Source of the DNA: an uncultured Sphingomonadaceae bacterium
Lineage (GTDB): Bacteria; Pseudomonadota; Alphaproteobacteria; Sphingomonadales; Sphingomonadaceae
NCBI GenBank assembly: GCA_947501695.1
Contig: CANMWO010000001.1
Coordinates: forward strand, 62,001 to 126,000
Direction: 5' to 3'
DNA length: 64,000 nt
Within the stretch, counting starts at the first letter, position 1; the number at the start of each line of letters is the position of its first letter. Made by a program: the position numbers and the translations under genes. The notes below the pieces were generated by a model. It searched no databases. It saw nothing but the letters and a program-made list of their open reading frames with translations, and was not told the DNA's origin. Shown piece by piece: positions 7,046-17,100 of the stretch.

Positions 7046-8899
7046 ATGACGAATTACGTCAAAACTATTTCGTTTAAACTGTTTTTTACGTTTGCGGCTA
7101 TTTATTCATTCGCGGCGTTGGGCCTGCTTCTGCCATTAGCAGCGTTTGCACAATCCTCCGATGGTCCCGAACCGCCCCGGCTCGATACCACGAGCGAAAC
7201 TGGCGTTAGCTATGGATCAGGATCGTTCTCTTATAACGAGATCGATCTAAAGATCGGAACAGGGGATTTCCCGCAAGCACTGACACTTAATCGGACTTAT
7301 AATAGCGCAGCGAAACCGACTTCATATGATGGCCTTCCGATGCGAGGTTGGTCGAGTAATCTGGGTGGCTATATATATGGCATCGAATTGCCGCCACTTT
7401 TTCCACTGCCACCAGAATTTTGTCATAACGAGGCAACTCAACATAGCTTGGCAGTCGGCAATCGCTCGATCGCGTTTCGGCAGACAGGTTGTAACTCGCA
7501 AGATGCTACCGGGCCTTTTGAGGCGATGGATTCCTACGAACAATGGGGCACGCTTCAGGCTATAAGCAGCACTAAACATATCTATATCGACAAGGCTGGC
7601 AATGAGTTGACCTTCTCTAATCTTTCAGGCTTTCGCTTGTTGACCGACTGGGTCGCCCCTGATGGAACGCATCTGGAATATACCTACGTCAATCAACGAC
7701 TAAAGAGCGTATTTAGCAATCGTGGTTGGGCGATTCTTTTCGATATAAGCAGTAGCCGCTGGGCAAAGGGATGCACAGTTAACCGGGCTGAGACTTATGT
7801 TGCCCAAACCTCGAACTGTCCCTTGGGCGCGCCCTCGGTAACCTTTGGTTATACTGGTGACCAGCTAACATCAGTGACCGATTCAACCAGCAAGACCACA
7901 ACCTATCAGTACAATGCTCAAGGCAATCTCAGTTGTGTAAAGGAACATGGCCAGAGCAATTGTAAGATCAGCAACACCTATGGTGCCTGCACGCGCTCAC
8001 CTAAATATTCCTACGAACCAGCCCATATGAACGCGAACCAGCAGGTGCGAAGCCAGACCACAGCAGAGGGAGAGACTTATCAGTACAGCTTTCCGGTATC
8101 GCGAGAATGCCCCGACCCCCATCCACTTAAACGCTATGAAACAGACGATGTTACCGTGACTACATCTGTTGGCTCTTACCGCGTAAGAATCAATGCTGCC
8201 AACCTTCCGATCGAGTTCGAGGATGAGCTAGGTAGAGTTCGCAAATGGGAATATGCTAGCCTCAATTATTTCGAAGAGCCGGTCGGTTTGGTGGCTTTTG
8301 AGTGGCCAGAAGGTGACGGACAGCAAATCACCCGTGACACTAGAGGTAATATTACCGAGCAACGGTTCAGGGCAAAGCCCATGTCGGGTTTGGCGGATCG
8401 AATATGGCAAACTAGCTATCTGGACAATTGTACATCCTCAAACCGCAAAATCTGCAATCAACCGAATTACATGATTGACGCAAACGGTAACCGTACCGAT
8501 TTCACTTATGATCCTGTGCACGGCGGTATGTTGACGGCAACTGGCCCAGCTGTAAATGGCATACGTCCTCAGACACGTTACACATATGCGCAGCGCTATG
8601 CTTGGATAAAGAACAGTTCGGGCGGTTATGTTCGAGCGGCATCACCGATATGGGTGCTGACGCAAAAGAGTAGCTGCCAGACAACAGCAGTTTTGGGCGC
8701 AGGTTGTGTAGGCGGCGTCGCTGATGAAGTGAAGACACTCTATGATTATGGCCCTGATAGCGGCCCTAACAACCTCTTGCGGCGCGGCATGGCGGCCGTG
8801 GCGGACGGCCAGACGCTGCGCAGTTGCTACACCTATGACGCTAACGGCCGGCAGACTAGCGAGACACCGCCGCGTGCCAATTTGAGTGCCTGCCCATGA
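7046..8899 (+). CDS. Rhs shell, N-terminal half as a separate exported protein (module 1)
   Basis: The protein is 617 aa. A signal peptide ends around LPLAAFAQSS, followed by an N-terminal region typical of exported Rhs proteins (DTTSETGVSYGSGSFSYNEI) and several YD repeats, e.g. TTTYQYNAQGNLSCV and RTDFTYDPVHGGML. It has no core motif, tip or toxin domain. It matches roughly the first 600 residues of the fused Rhs protein at 14116. Its stop overlaps the next start (ATGA), so both halves should be made together. Rhs repeats wrap into a hollow shell in studied relatives; here the shell would need two polypeptides to close. Confidence 0.85.
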   Translation: MTNYVKTISFKLFFTFAAIYSFAALGLLLPLAAFAQSSDGPEPPRLDTTSETGVSYGSGSFSYNEIDLKIGTGDFPQALTLNRTYNSAAKPTSYDGLPMRGWSSNLGGYIYGIELPPLFPLPPEFCHNEATQHSLAVGNRSIAFRQTGCNSQDATGPFEAMDSYEQWGTLQAISSTKHIYIDKAGNELTFSNLSGFRLLTDWVAPDGTHLEYTYVNQRLKSVFSNRGWAILFDISSSRWAKGCTVNRAETYVAQTSNCPLGAPSVTFGYTGDQLTSVTDSTSKTTTYQYNAQGNLSCVKEHGQSNCKISNTYGACTRSPKYSYEPAHMNANQQVRSQTTAEGETYQYSFPVSRECPDPHPLKRYETDDVTVTTSVGSYRVRINAANLPIEFEDELGRVRKWEYASLNYFEEPVGLVAFEWPEGDGQQITRDTRGNITEQRFRAKPMSGLADRIWQTSYLDNCTSSNRKICNQPNYMIDANGNRTDFTYDPVHGGMLTATGPAVNGIRPQTRYTYAQRYAWIKNSSGGYVRAASPIWVLTQKSSCQTTAVLGAGCVGGVADEVKTLYDYGPDSGPNNLLRRGMAAVADGQTLRSCYTYDANGRQTSETPPRANLSACP

Positions 8900-11631
8900 A
8901 ATATTGTGGAGATAAGGTAATGGATAATAGTAGCAATTTCTCAATGCGCCAAGACAGTTACCATTCGGTTACTCTGATAACCGCAACGAAGTGGGTTTTG
9001 CCTCTATGCGCCTTAGCGATGTCATCGCTTACCGGCGTTTTTGCACCCAGTGCCGCACAAGCACAGGCCACTCAGCCTAGCGCATATAGCACAGCTACTC
9101 GTTATGATGCGGTGGGTCGGGTGACGGGTACGATTGCTCCTGATCCAGATGGTTCGGGTCCCCTTGGGTATCTTGCGATCCGCAATACTTACGATGATCG
9201 TGGATTACCGATTACACAAGAGTCAGGTGAACTTGCGACATGGCAAAGCGACAGTGTTGCGCCTGACGACTGGAGCGGTTTCACTGTGGTTGTGACAGCA
9301 CACACGGCCTATGATGCGATGGGTCGAAAGACACGTGAATGGAGCGTTGGCGGCGGAAGTACTGCGATCCAGACCATGACACAATATAGCTATGATGCAG
9401 TGGGTCGTCTGGAATGCACCGCGGTCCGGATGAAGCCGTCAAAATTTAACAACTTGCCGGATGGAGCCTGCACCGACAGCGATGCAAATGCATCGCCACC
9501 CGACCGGATTACAAAGACCATTTATGATGCAGCGGATCAGGTGAAGCAGGTGCGCAAGGCGGTTGGTACGCCGTTGGAGCAGGCTTATGCAACCTATGAC
9601 TATACCCCAAATGGCCAACAGAAATACGTTATCGATGCTAATGGTAACAAGGCGGAGATGGTATATGATGGCCATGACCGCCGAGAGCGTTGGTCATTCC
9701 CGTCCAAGACAAAGCCAACAAGTTATAATGATGCCACTGTTGCAAGCGCACTCACTTCGGCCGGTGCGGTGAGTACGACCGATTACGAAGCCTACACATA
9801 TGATGACAATGGAAACATACTGACCAAGCGCAAGCGTGATGGGCAGGTCATTGGCTTCACTTATGACCGTTTGAACCGGGTGAGCAAAAAGGACATTCCC
9901 GGCGGCACGGCACAAGACGTCCATTATGGCTACGATCTGCGGGGACTACAGGTCTATGCACGGTTCGGGAATGCCTCCGGTAATGGTATCGAAACTGTCT
10001 ATGACGGCTTTGGCAGGATCAGCGAAACCACAAACAAGATGTTCGCGACGCCGCGCTCCTTGTCTTATGAATATGATCAAAACGGCAATCGGACAAAGAT
10101 CACGCATCCCGGCAGCAATGGTCAGGCCAATGGCGCTTTCTTTACCTATGAATATGATAAGCTCGATCGGCTGACGGTGGTTAGGGAGCAAGGTAGTGCG
10201 GTCCTGCTGACTCAAAGCTACGATAATCGAGGGCATCGAGCCGCCACCTCACGTACTAACGCAACCACTAGCTATGACTATGATCTAATAGGTCGCCTTG
10301 CGTCGTTAAACACAAATGTGAACGGAACAGCGGAAGATAATCTGTTCAGCTTTGCCTATTCTCCGGCCTCACAGATGAAGAACTTGGGCATTTCCAACAA
10401 GCTGTACGAACATACCGCGCATTACAATATCGATCGGCAATATACGACCAACGGCCTCAACCAATATACGGCGGCTGGTCTTGCGGCATTTACCTATGAT
10501 GACAATGGCAACCTGACCGGTGATGGTGATACGGTCTATGCTTATGACATAGAAAACCGGCTGGTCACGGCACGGGGTAAGAAAGAGGCCAATCTGATCT
10601 ATGATCCGATGGGCCGACTGTTTGAAACCAATGCGAACAGCAACCTGACACAAACAACCACCCAGTTTCTTTATGACGGCGATGCACTGGTCGCGGAATA
10701 TGACGATGCTGGCAACATGCTGCACCGTTATGTTCATGGTTCCGGCGTGGATGAGCCAATGGTCTGGTATATCGGTGCTACAGTCGGCGCAGCAACCCGG
10801 TCCCACCTCCACGCCAATTGGCAGGGCAGCATCACCGCCGTCACCGACGCCAGTGGCGATACCCAATGGGTCAATGGCTATGACCCCTATGGCATTCCCA
10901 ACTGGAAAAATGCCGGCCGTTTTCAATATACCGGCCAGATCATGATCCCCGAGCTGGAGATGTATCACTACAAAGCGCGGCTCTATTCACCAACCATGGG
11001 CCGCTTCCTGCAGACCGACCCGATTGGGTATGAGGATCAGGTTAATTTGTACGCTTATGTGGGGAACGATCCGATCAATGCGATCGATCCGACGGGTAAA
11101 AATGCGCTCAAGCTTTTCATAAAGCGAACAATCAAGCATCGTGGTAACGTAGTTGAAGCCGCGATTGATGTTGCGGACACTGCTGTCACTGTCATAGCTC
11201 CTTCATCCACACTATTGGAGAGAGGGATCGCCATTGCCGAGCTAGTTTCACCAGTAGCACCAAGCGATGTGAAGGCAATACGAAACGGAATTGAAGCAGC
11301 TGGAGGAGCTCTGGGTGGACGAAAAGGTAATGCCGCAACTAGGGCGCAAAACGAGGCAATTGGCAATCGTATTGAGAACCAAGGTGGAACTGTTACTGGT
11401 GGTTTTAACCAAGGTCGAGAAACACGGTTCGCTGGACCTAATGGAGGCAACCGCGGATCTCGTTTCTCAGACGGGAGCGCGGCGGATCGAGATGGGAATG
11501 AGTTTCAAGTGCAGACAGTAGATACAAGGGCGGATGGATCGCTGACAACACGAGAGGCGAACGCAGCGCGAGATATCGCAGAACGTTCTGGCCAACCAGT
11601 AATATGTGTTGCAAAAGAACGGTGTAACTGA
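8896..11631 (+). CDS. Rhs core half with polymorphic toxin tip (module 1)
   Basis: The protein is 911 aa with its own signal-like segment (residues about 30-57, ending AAQAQA) although it is coupled to the preceding shell half. Many YD repeats lead to the Rhs core motif [16 protein letters not shown] followed by NAIDPTGK. The last ~176 residues (from about base 11101) are a variable tip with RETRFAGPNGGNRGSRF, FQVQTVDTRADG and TREANAARDIA. I recall a recurring Rhs C-terminal domain of the pattern R..PD...(I/V)xTVDT.ADG.T..RE; its activity is not assigned with certainty, and a nuclease-like fold is inference. The gene 2 bp downstream is the presumed immunity gene. Confidence 0.85.
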   Translation: MKYCGDKVMDNSSNFSMRQDSYHSVTLITATKWVLPLCALAMSSLTGVFAPSAAQAQATQPSAYSTATRYDAVGRVTGTIAPDPDGSGPLGYLAIRNTYDDRGLPITQESGELATWQSDSVAPDDWSGFTVVVTAHTAYDAMGRKTREWSVGGGSTAIQTMTQYSYDAVGRLECTAVRMKPSKFNNLPDGACTDSDANASPPDRITKTIYDAADQVKQVRKAVGTPLEQAYATYDYTPNGQQKYVIDANGNKAEMVYDGHDRRERWSFPSKTKPTSYNDATVASALTSAGAVSTTDYEAYTYDDNGNILTKRKRDGQVIGFTYDRLNRVSKKDIPGGTAQDVHYGYDLRGLQVYARFGNASGNGIETVYDGFGRISETTNKMFATPRSLSYEYDQNGNRTKITHPGSNGQANGAFFTYEYDKLDRLTVVREQGSAVLLTQSYDNRGHRAATSRTNATTSYDYDLIGRLASLNTNVNGTAEDNLFSFAYSPASQMKNLGISNKLYEHTAHYNIDRQYTTNGLNQYTAAGLAAFTYDDNGNLTGDGDTVYAYDIENRLVTARGKKEANLIYDPMGRLFETNANSNLTQTTTQFLYDGDALVAEYDDAGNMLHRYVHGSGVDEPMVWYIGATVGAATRSHLHANWQGSITAVTDASGDTQWVNGYDPYGIPNWKNAGRFQYTGQIMIPELEMYHYKARLYSPTMGRFLQTDPIGYEDQVNLYAYVGNDPINAIDPTGKNALKLFIKRTIKHRGNVVEAAIDVADTAVTVIAPSSTLLERGIAIAELVSPVAPSDVKAIRNGIEAAGGALGGRKGNAATRAQNEAIGNRIENQGGTVTGGFNQGRETRFAGPNGGNRGSRFSDGSAADRDGNEFQVQTVDTRADGSLTTREANAARDIAERSGQPVICVAKERCN

Positions 11632-11633
11632 CC

Positions 11634-12185
11634 ATGAGCGCGGACCGTATTGAATATTTTGCGACTGATGAAGATCATCGGCGCTTCTTCTCGAACATCG
11701 ACGAGATATACGAGTTGAAGATAGTGGAAACCAGCTTCGATAAGAGGGCCGGTCCAAGAGTCTTCGCCGGGTTGATCAGTTTTCTTGATTTCCTCCATCG
11801 AGATGCCAACCTAATTGAGAAAAAGAGCATCTACTATGGTTGCTTTGATCCCCAAAACCTGAGGCCAATGGATAACATATACTCGGATCATCTCGCCTCA
11901 TTTAATTTGATCAACAACCCGGATGTCCTGACGTTCAATTATGGGGAGCAGATTGATCAAAATCGGCTGTTAATTTCACAAATAGCACGATCGAATGAAG
12001 CCACAGAAGCAAAGAAGCTTCTATCGCGGATTAAGAGGATAGCGAAGGCGGTAAACGGCAAGGCGGGCGTGACGGGTACCGGGGAGTTTGTCTTCCCAAG
12101 CGCACTGAGCTTCGCCAATCAGGGCGGGAGGCTTGTAAGAACTCCTGACGCTCCTCCGCTTTACGATGCGCAAATTGCAGGGTGA
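11634..12185 (+). CDS. Putative immunity protein for the module 1 tip
   Basis: The protein is 183 aa and starts 2 bases after the toxin stop. It has no signal peptide and no membrane segment, so it should be cytoplasmic. The N-terminal half is acidic (ATDEDHRRFFSNIDEIYELK), and the middle reads HRDANLIEKKSIYYGCFDP. I recognise no named immunity family. The assignment rests on position, spacing and size. A cytoplasmic partner suggests that the tip acts on a cytoplasmic target. Confidence 0.6.
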   Translation: MSADRIEYFATDEDHRRFFSNIDEIYELKIVETSFDKRAGPRVFAGLISFLDFLHRDANLIEKKSIYYGCFDPQNLRPMDNIYSDHLASFNLINNPDVLTFNYGEQIDQNRLLISQIARSNEATEAKKLLSRIKRIAKAVNGKAGVTGTGEFVFPSALSFANQGGRLVRTPDAPPLYDAQIAG

Positions 12186-12594
12186 TTAGAAATCAGGACG
12201 CCAAATATCGGTTCGCTTAGCCCTAGAGCATAAGCAGAATGCCCTTCACTGAACGACCCGCTCCAGATACCGGATCGCACTTGCGCAATAGGGAAGCCTT
12301 AGGGCGCACACCTTGCGCAACGGGTAGAATACGGGACCATCACCTTGGACGGAGCCATGAATGGGAAGTAATGTTGAAAATTAATCTTGAAAAGGTGCCC
12401 AGAGATCAAATATTATTACAAAACTATAGTGAAGTTTTGCTAAAATTATCAAATTTTTACTGCTACATGCCATCACGCAATGATCCGCTTACACGGCTGC
12501 AAAACTTCCGAAAGCCGTATCGCAAGCTATGAGTTCATAGTCCGCCTTTTTTTCGAGAATACAAGACTTTGATCTTCACCGCCCACTGCCTGCG
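12186..12594. other. Degraded stretch after module 1
   Basis: I see no convincing gene. A 97-codon frame at 12239-12532 has no recognisable domain, and its first half is rich in Pro, Arg and His like chance translation. The stretch is AT-rich near 12400-12470. It may be the remains of an older toxin tip or immunity gene lying ahead of the Rhs fragment that follows. Confidence 0.4.
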
Positions 12595-12931
12595 ATGTCG
12601 AAAACCCGCTGATCACGGCACACGGCAAGACAGAGGCGAACCTGATCTGTGATCCGATGGGCCGCCTGTTTGAGACCAATGTTAATAACAACCTTTCACA
12701 AACCACCACCCAGTTTCTTTATGACGGCGATACACTGGTCGCGGAATATGACGAGGCGGGCAACATGCTGCACCGTTATGTTCATGGTTCCAGCTTGGAT
12801 GAGCCAGTGGTCTGGTATATCGGTGCTAAAGTCGGCGCGGCAAACCGGTCCCACCTCCACGCCAATTGGCAGGGCAGCATCACCGCCGTCACCGCCGCCA
12901 ATGGCGATACCCAGTGGGTCTGGCTATGACC
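12595..12931 (+). pseudogene. Orphan fragment of Rhs core, duplicated from module 1
   Basis: Its DNA aligns with about 10549-10877 of the module 1 core gene, with roughly nine of ten bases matching by eye. Long identical runs cover TTTCTTTATGACGGCGAT and CGGTCCCACCTCCACGCC. Both ends are broken: there is no start, and after CAGTGGGTC three bases are missing relative to the parent, the sequence diverges and the frame closes. It lacks the core motif and any tip. Such orphan pieces are what recombination between Rhs cores, or displacement of an old tip, leaves behind. Confidence 0.8.
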
Positions 12932-13312
12932 GTTACTAATCCCCAATGCCCTGCGTGCGGGCATCTATAAGGTGTATGGGATAGTCAGCTCTAACAGACA
13001 ATAGAAAAGCTGATTTTCCAGTCTTGCCCTGACACTAGGCAGAATATCTGAGGATCATCTATTGTCCGGTCTTGCACCTGAGGCGGACGTTAGCCACATT
13101 CCTTTAGCGCTCGTCGAAAACATGGAAATCTGACGTCTACGTTGGGAGCAAAGTGAGAAATTGGAAGTCGAGTCGAGTTGGATTGCCAGGTGACTTCGCG
13201 CTCTTTTATATCTGTCTCACAAAAAAATTTATCCTCTGAAGTGAATGTCTATGAGCGTTTTCAAAAGCAGTATTCCTTGCTATTTATAATGCCATTGTTG
13301 TTAATTCAGAAC

Positions 13313-13331
13313 TACATCCAAAATGGATGTA
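13313..13331. promoter_or_regulatory. 19-bp palindrome TACATCCAAAATGGATGTA
   Basis: This is a perfect inverted repeat around a central AAA, differing from the copy at 3914-3932 only by a compensating pair of changes that keeps the symmetry. It lies 8 bases upstream of the promoter-like block of module 2. Preserved symmetry under base change points to a protein-binding site. Confidence 0.6.
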
Positions 13332-13339
13332 AATAATCG

Positions 13340-13374
13340 TTGACGACAGAATAAGAGAGTGACAGCTTTGTAAA
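13340..13374 (+). promoter_or_regulatory. Promoter-like block of module 2
   Basis: TTGACG, a 14-base gap, then TGACAGCTTTGTAAA, matching the module 1 block at 4058-4092 in words and spacing. A purine-rich AGAGGGGG run about 7 bases before the ATG at 13391 would serve as the ribosome binding site. Confidence 0.5.
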
Positions 13375-13390
13375 GATTAGAGGGGGCTTT

Positions 13391-14026
13391 ATGAAGTTTG
13401 CTGCATGTGCTGTTCGTCAGATCAAGAAGTTCCGATCTTTTAGAATTGGCATTGGCAAGACGAAAAGCTCTCATAATAGTTTACCTTATCTATCGCTTGC
13501 CGCTTTACTTCTTGGCGGTTCTGCTATGGCGGCAGAGACCACTTCTTATGAATATGATGCACAAGGCCGGTTGATCAAATCGTCCAAGGTTGGTGGCCCA
13601 GCGAACGGCAAGAAGAAATGCACTAGCTATGATCCGGCAGGTAATCGCACCAATCAAACCGTAACTTCGGCAAGTTGCACGGGTGGAACTGGCGGTGGCG
13701 GTGGCGGTGGCGGTGGCGGTGGTAATAATCCTCCTGTGGCTAATCCTGACAGCTATGGCGTTTCCTGTTTGGCGGGCAATTATCCTGTGACACTTAACGA
13801 CAGCGATCCAGATGGTGATGCGATAACATTGTTGTCGGTTTCAGGGCCGCTGGGCGCTTCGGTTGCCAATTCTACATCTGTCTATGTGACTGGCACCAAT
13901 AATCCTGGGACCTATACGATTAACTACACCATTCAGGATGCCAATGGTGCAACAGCAAGTTCAACACTGACACTCACTTGGGCTTACAACCCTGCCTGTG
14001 GCGGCGGTGGCGGACCACTCAATTGA
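13391..14026 (+). CDS. Secreted YD-repeat protein with Gly linker and Ig-like domain, module 2
   Basis: The protein is 211 aa. A basic leader precedes the hydrophobic segment [19 protein letters not shown] (late signal peptide). Two YD repeats follow ([15 protein letters not shown] and [14 protein letters not shown]), then an 11-Gly linker. The C-terminal domain, [14 protein letters not shown] through [16 protein letters not shown] to [17 protein letters not shown], is of the bacterial Ig-like or cadherin-like type seen in surface adhesins. It is the module 2 counterpart of the short protein at 4388 with an added adhesion-type domain. The linker is encoded by GGTGGC hexamers, so slippage would change its length without breaking the frame. 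Confidence 0.8.
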   Translation: MKFAACAVRQIKKFRSFRIGIGKTKSSHNSLPYLSLAALLLGGSAMAAETTSYEYDAQGRLIKSSKVGGPANGKKKCTSYDPAGNRTNQTVTSASCTGGTGGGGGGGGGGGNNPPVANPDSYGVSCLAGNYPVTLNDSDPDGDAITLLSVSGPLGASVANSTSVYVTGTNNPGTYTINYTIQDANGATASSTLTLTWAYNPACGGGGGPLN

Positions 14027-14115
14027 TCATGCGGCCTATCATTTCATTGATCTCCTCCTCCTATCGTATGGACGTTGCTCCACGCGATTTTTTTGCAAAG
14101 CTTAAGGGGCATTTT

Positions 14116-17100
14116 ATGCGTGCAAAATCGCTTTCGGTTTTAACCAGTCTCATTCTGACATTCTCCTTCGCTACGGCAGCGTCGGCACAGCAAATCAAGC
14201 CACTTGAGATCGAAAGAGACGAAAATGGCGTTGACCTTCTCACAGGCCGTGTAGCCACCAAAGAGCCAACATTATCGGTTCCCGGTGCAGGAAACCTGGG
14301 CTTCACCAGAATGAGCGAAATTCTCCCCTTCATGACCGGGAAAGCACCTCCAGGATTTGATGATAATAGTTTTCAGGTCAACGGCGGCGGTACAACATCA
14401 GATTCTTTCTTTTGTCCCGAGGATCTCGAATGCCAATCACATAAATATAATGGTTCCAATCTGCTCGCTGGCATGAGCACGCGCACTTTCCACTACAGAC
14501 AGGGTGGAAATGGAAGACAGATCTATTTTGACAAACAATTTTCCTGGTACAATCTGAGTGGCGGTGGCTGGGGCTTCAGCTTTTATCCGTCTTGGATCAA
14601 GTGGGCCAATGGTGAGCAGCACACTTATTCTTACGATACCGGCACGAACAATGGCGGGTTTACGGTTCAGCATCGCCCGAACACGATCACCAGTAATCTC
14701 GGATACAAGATGCGCTTTACCTATCAATCCAACACCATTGGGCAAGCTGGTTGGAGAAGAGTATCGACGGTTGCGATTTACAAATCTTCAGCGCCTAACA
14801 CAGTTCTGGCCAAGCTTACCTATAGCGGGAATACCGTAACCGATCTTGCTGGCAGGACTTGGACCTGCGGTGGATGTAGTTTTGGTATGGATGATCCGCC
14901 ACAGATCAATGCTACAACGCTAAAACTGCCTGGAGAAGCCACTAACAGTTATGCTGCGACGGCATCTTCATCTGGCACAACTTTCGCAAAACCAGTGGGC
15001 CAGGTCGTGCGTGATGGCGCGAGCTTCAATTACAGCTACCAAAATCTGACCCATGCTCAGGGTGATATTTTTACGCCAAAGTTCAGCAAAATAACGGTTA
15101 GCGGACCATCTGGATTTTCGAGATCGGCAGATATTACCCACTCGGGAACTGGTGATAGTGCCCCGCGCATTACAAAAATCACCAACGGTCTCAACCAATC
15201 CACCAACTATGTCCATGACTCGCATGGACGGTTGACCAAGATTACGCAGCCGGAAGGCAACAGTGTTGCGGTCACCTATGACGGCCTTGGCAATATCACG
15301 GAGAAACGTACTAAGAATAAATCGGGTGGCGGTGATCTTGTTGAATCCGCATATTACGCATCCAGCACCGGCACTGTGCCGTGTTACGGCATCATGTGCT
15401 TCCGCCCAAACTGGACCAAGGACGCGATGAACAAGCAGACTGACTATACGTGGAATACGACCCATGGCGGTCTGCTTACCAAGACAGGGCCGGTCGATGC
15501 TCATGGCAAACGCCAAAAGACGATCTATGAATATTACCCAGGTCTCGCGCGTGTGAAGAAAGAGCGTATGTGCTCCGTCAACGGCAACGGATCAAATCAC
15601 ACGTGCGGAACGACGACGGAACAGATCACGGAATATACTTATTGGGGCAATACGTTTTTACCGCTCACGGTTAAGCGCACCAATGGAACGGGATCATTGC
15701 TCGCGACCGTGACCAATGCCTACGACAATGCGGGACGACTATTGTCTTCTGACGGCCCACTGGCTGGCACGGGAGATAAAGTTTATTATCGCTATGATTT
15801 GGTTGGCCGTAAAACATGGGCGATAGGGCCTCAAGGCGGCAATGGAACACATCGTAAGGCGACGCGAACGAGCTATCGGCCGGCAGATAATAAACCGACA
15901 GAGATAGAAATCGGGACGGTAACGCATCCAGGAAATTCAACGCTGATTGTCTCTCAGGCGATTGAGAACACGTATAATAACCGGCGCTTATTGTCGAAAT
16001 CGGTCACCAACGGGGGCAACACACCGTATGATGTTACTCAAACGAGTTATAACGCTCGCAATCAACTAGAATGCACTGCGGTACGGATGAATCCGAGCCA
16101 GTTTAACTCTCTGCCTTCCAGCGCCTGTACTCTGGATGCCCAAGGCACGATGGGGCCAGATCGGATCACCAAAAACACTTATGATGTTCTGGGTCGTCCG
16201 ATCAAAACGGTTGGTGGATATGGCTTAATGAACGGCGGTGCGGGTAATATCGAGATTGAGCTAGGTTATACGACCAATGGTCAGGTCTCTTGGCGCAAAG
16301 ATGGTAATGGCAATCGTACGTCCTATTTTTATGATACTCATGATCGCAATTATCTGATCTATTATCCTCACAAGACCGCGACAGGGTCTCATAACAGTGC
16401 GGATCGTGACTATTTTACATTTAATAATCGTGGACAGGTGTTGTGGCATTATCGTCGCGATAACCGGCGCATGTATCATGACTATGACAATACCGGCCGT
16501 ATATGGCGCAAACGCTACTATACGCCTGGTGTGGGATGGAATACCAGTGACTATATCTACTATGGCTATGACGGGATTGGTCGTCCAAATTATGAGAAGT
16601 TTGCGTCCGGTGTTGGCAAAGGTTTAGCCCACACATATGATGCGCTTGGCCGCATGGCATCGACCACTGATACGACCGGCGTTGGCTCCAGAACACTCTC
16701 TTACCAATATGATATTGCTGGCCGGCGTACCCGCATCACCCATCCAGACGGCAAATATTTTGTCTATGAGTATTATAATGATGGATCACTCCATCGCATC
16801 AAGGAAAACGCTGGTGGCGCAATAGTTACCAATGCTTATGATACGCAGCTTCGGTTGAGCCAACAGGCGCGCTATTTGCAGCAGACAAATTTGACCTATG
16901 ATAGCGTTTCTAGGCTAGCAAGCGTCAATCACAATCTGTTAAACAGCGTTAGCGATGTTACATCAACCTTCACCTATAATCCATCAAGTCAGATTATATC
17001 GCGGACGGTTTCCAATAACGCTTATGTCTGGGGTGAAGATGTTAATGTGAACCGCAACTATGCTACCAACGGGCTCAATCAATATACCAGCGCCGGTCCT

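Larger units (their letters stand above)
12932..13390. other. Upstream region of Rhs module 2
   Basis: I see no gene here. The right part contains the palindrome at 13313-13331 and the promoter-like block at 13340-13374, directly ahead of the YD mini-protein. The left part (12932-13300) shows no recognisable feature on either strand. Confidence 0.5.

Noticed and set aside
10369-10968. 199-codon reverse-strand frame inside the Rhs core gene
   Set aside because: It is antisense to conserved YD repeats, whose codon pattern leaves the opposite strand open; its translation has no domain.
12239-12532. 97-codon frame after the module 1 immunity gene
   Set aside because: No ribosome binding site, no family, and composition like chance translation; treated as degraded DNA.
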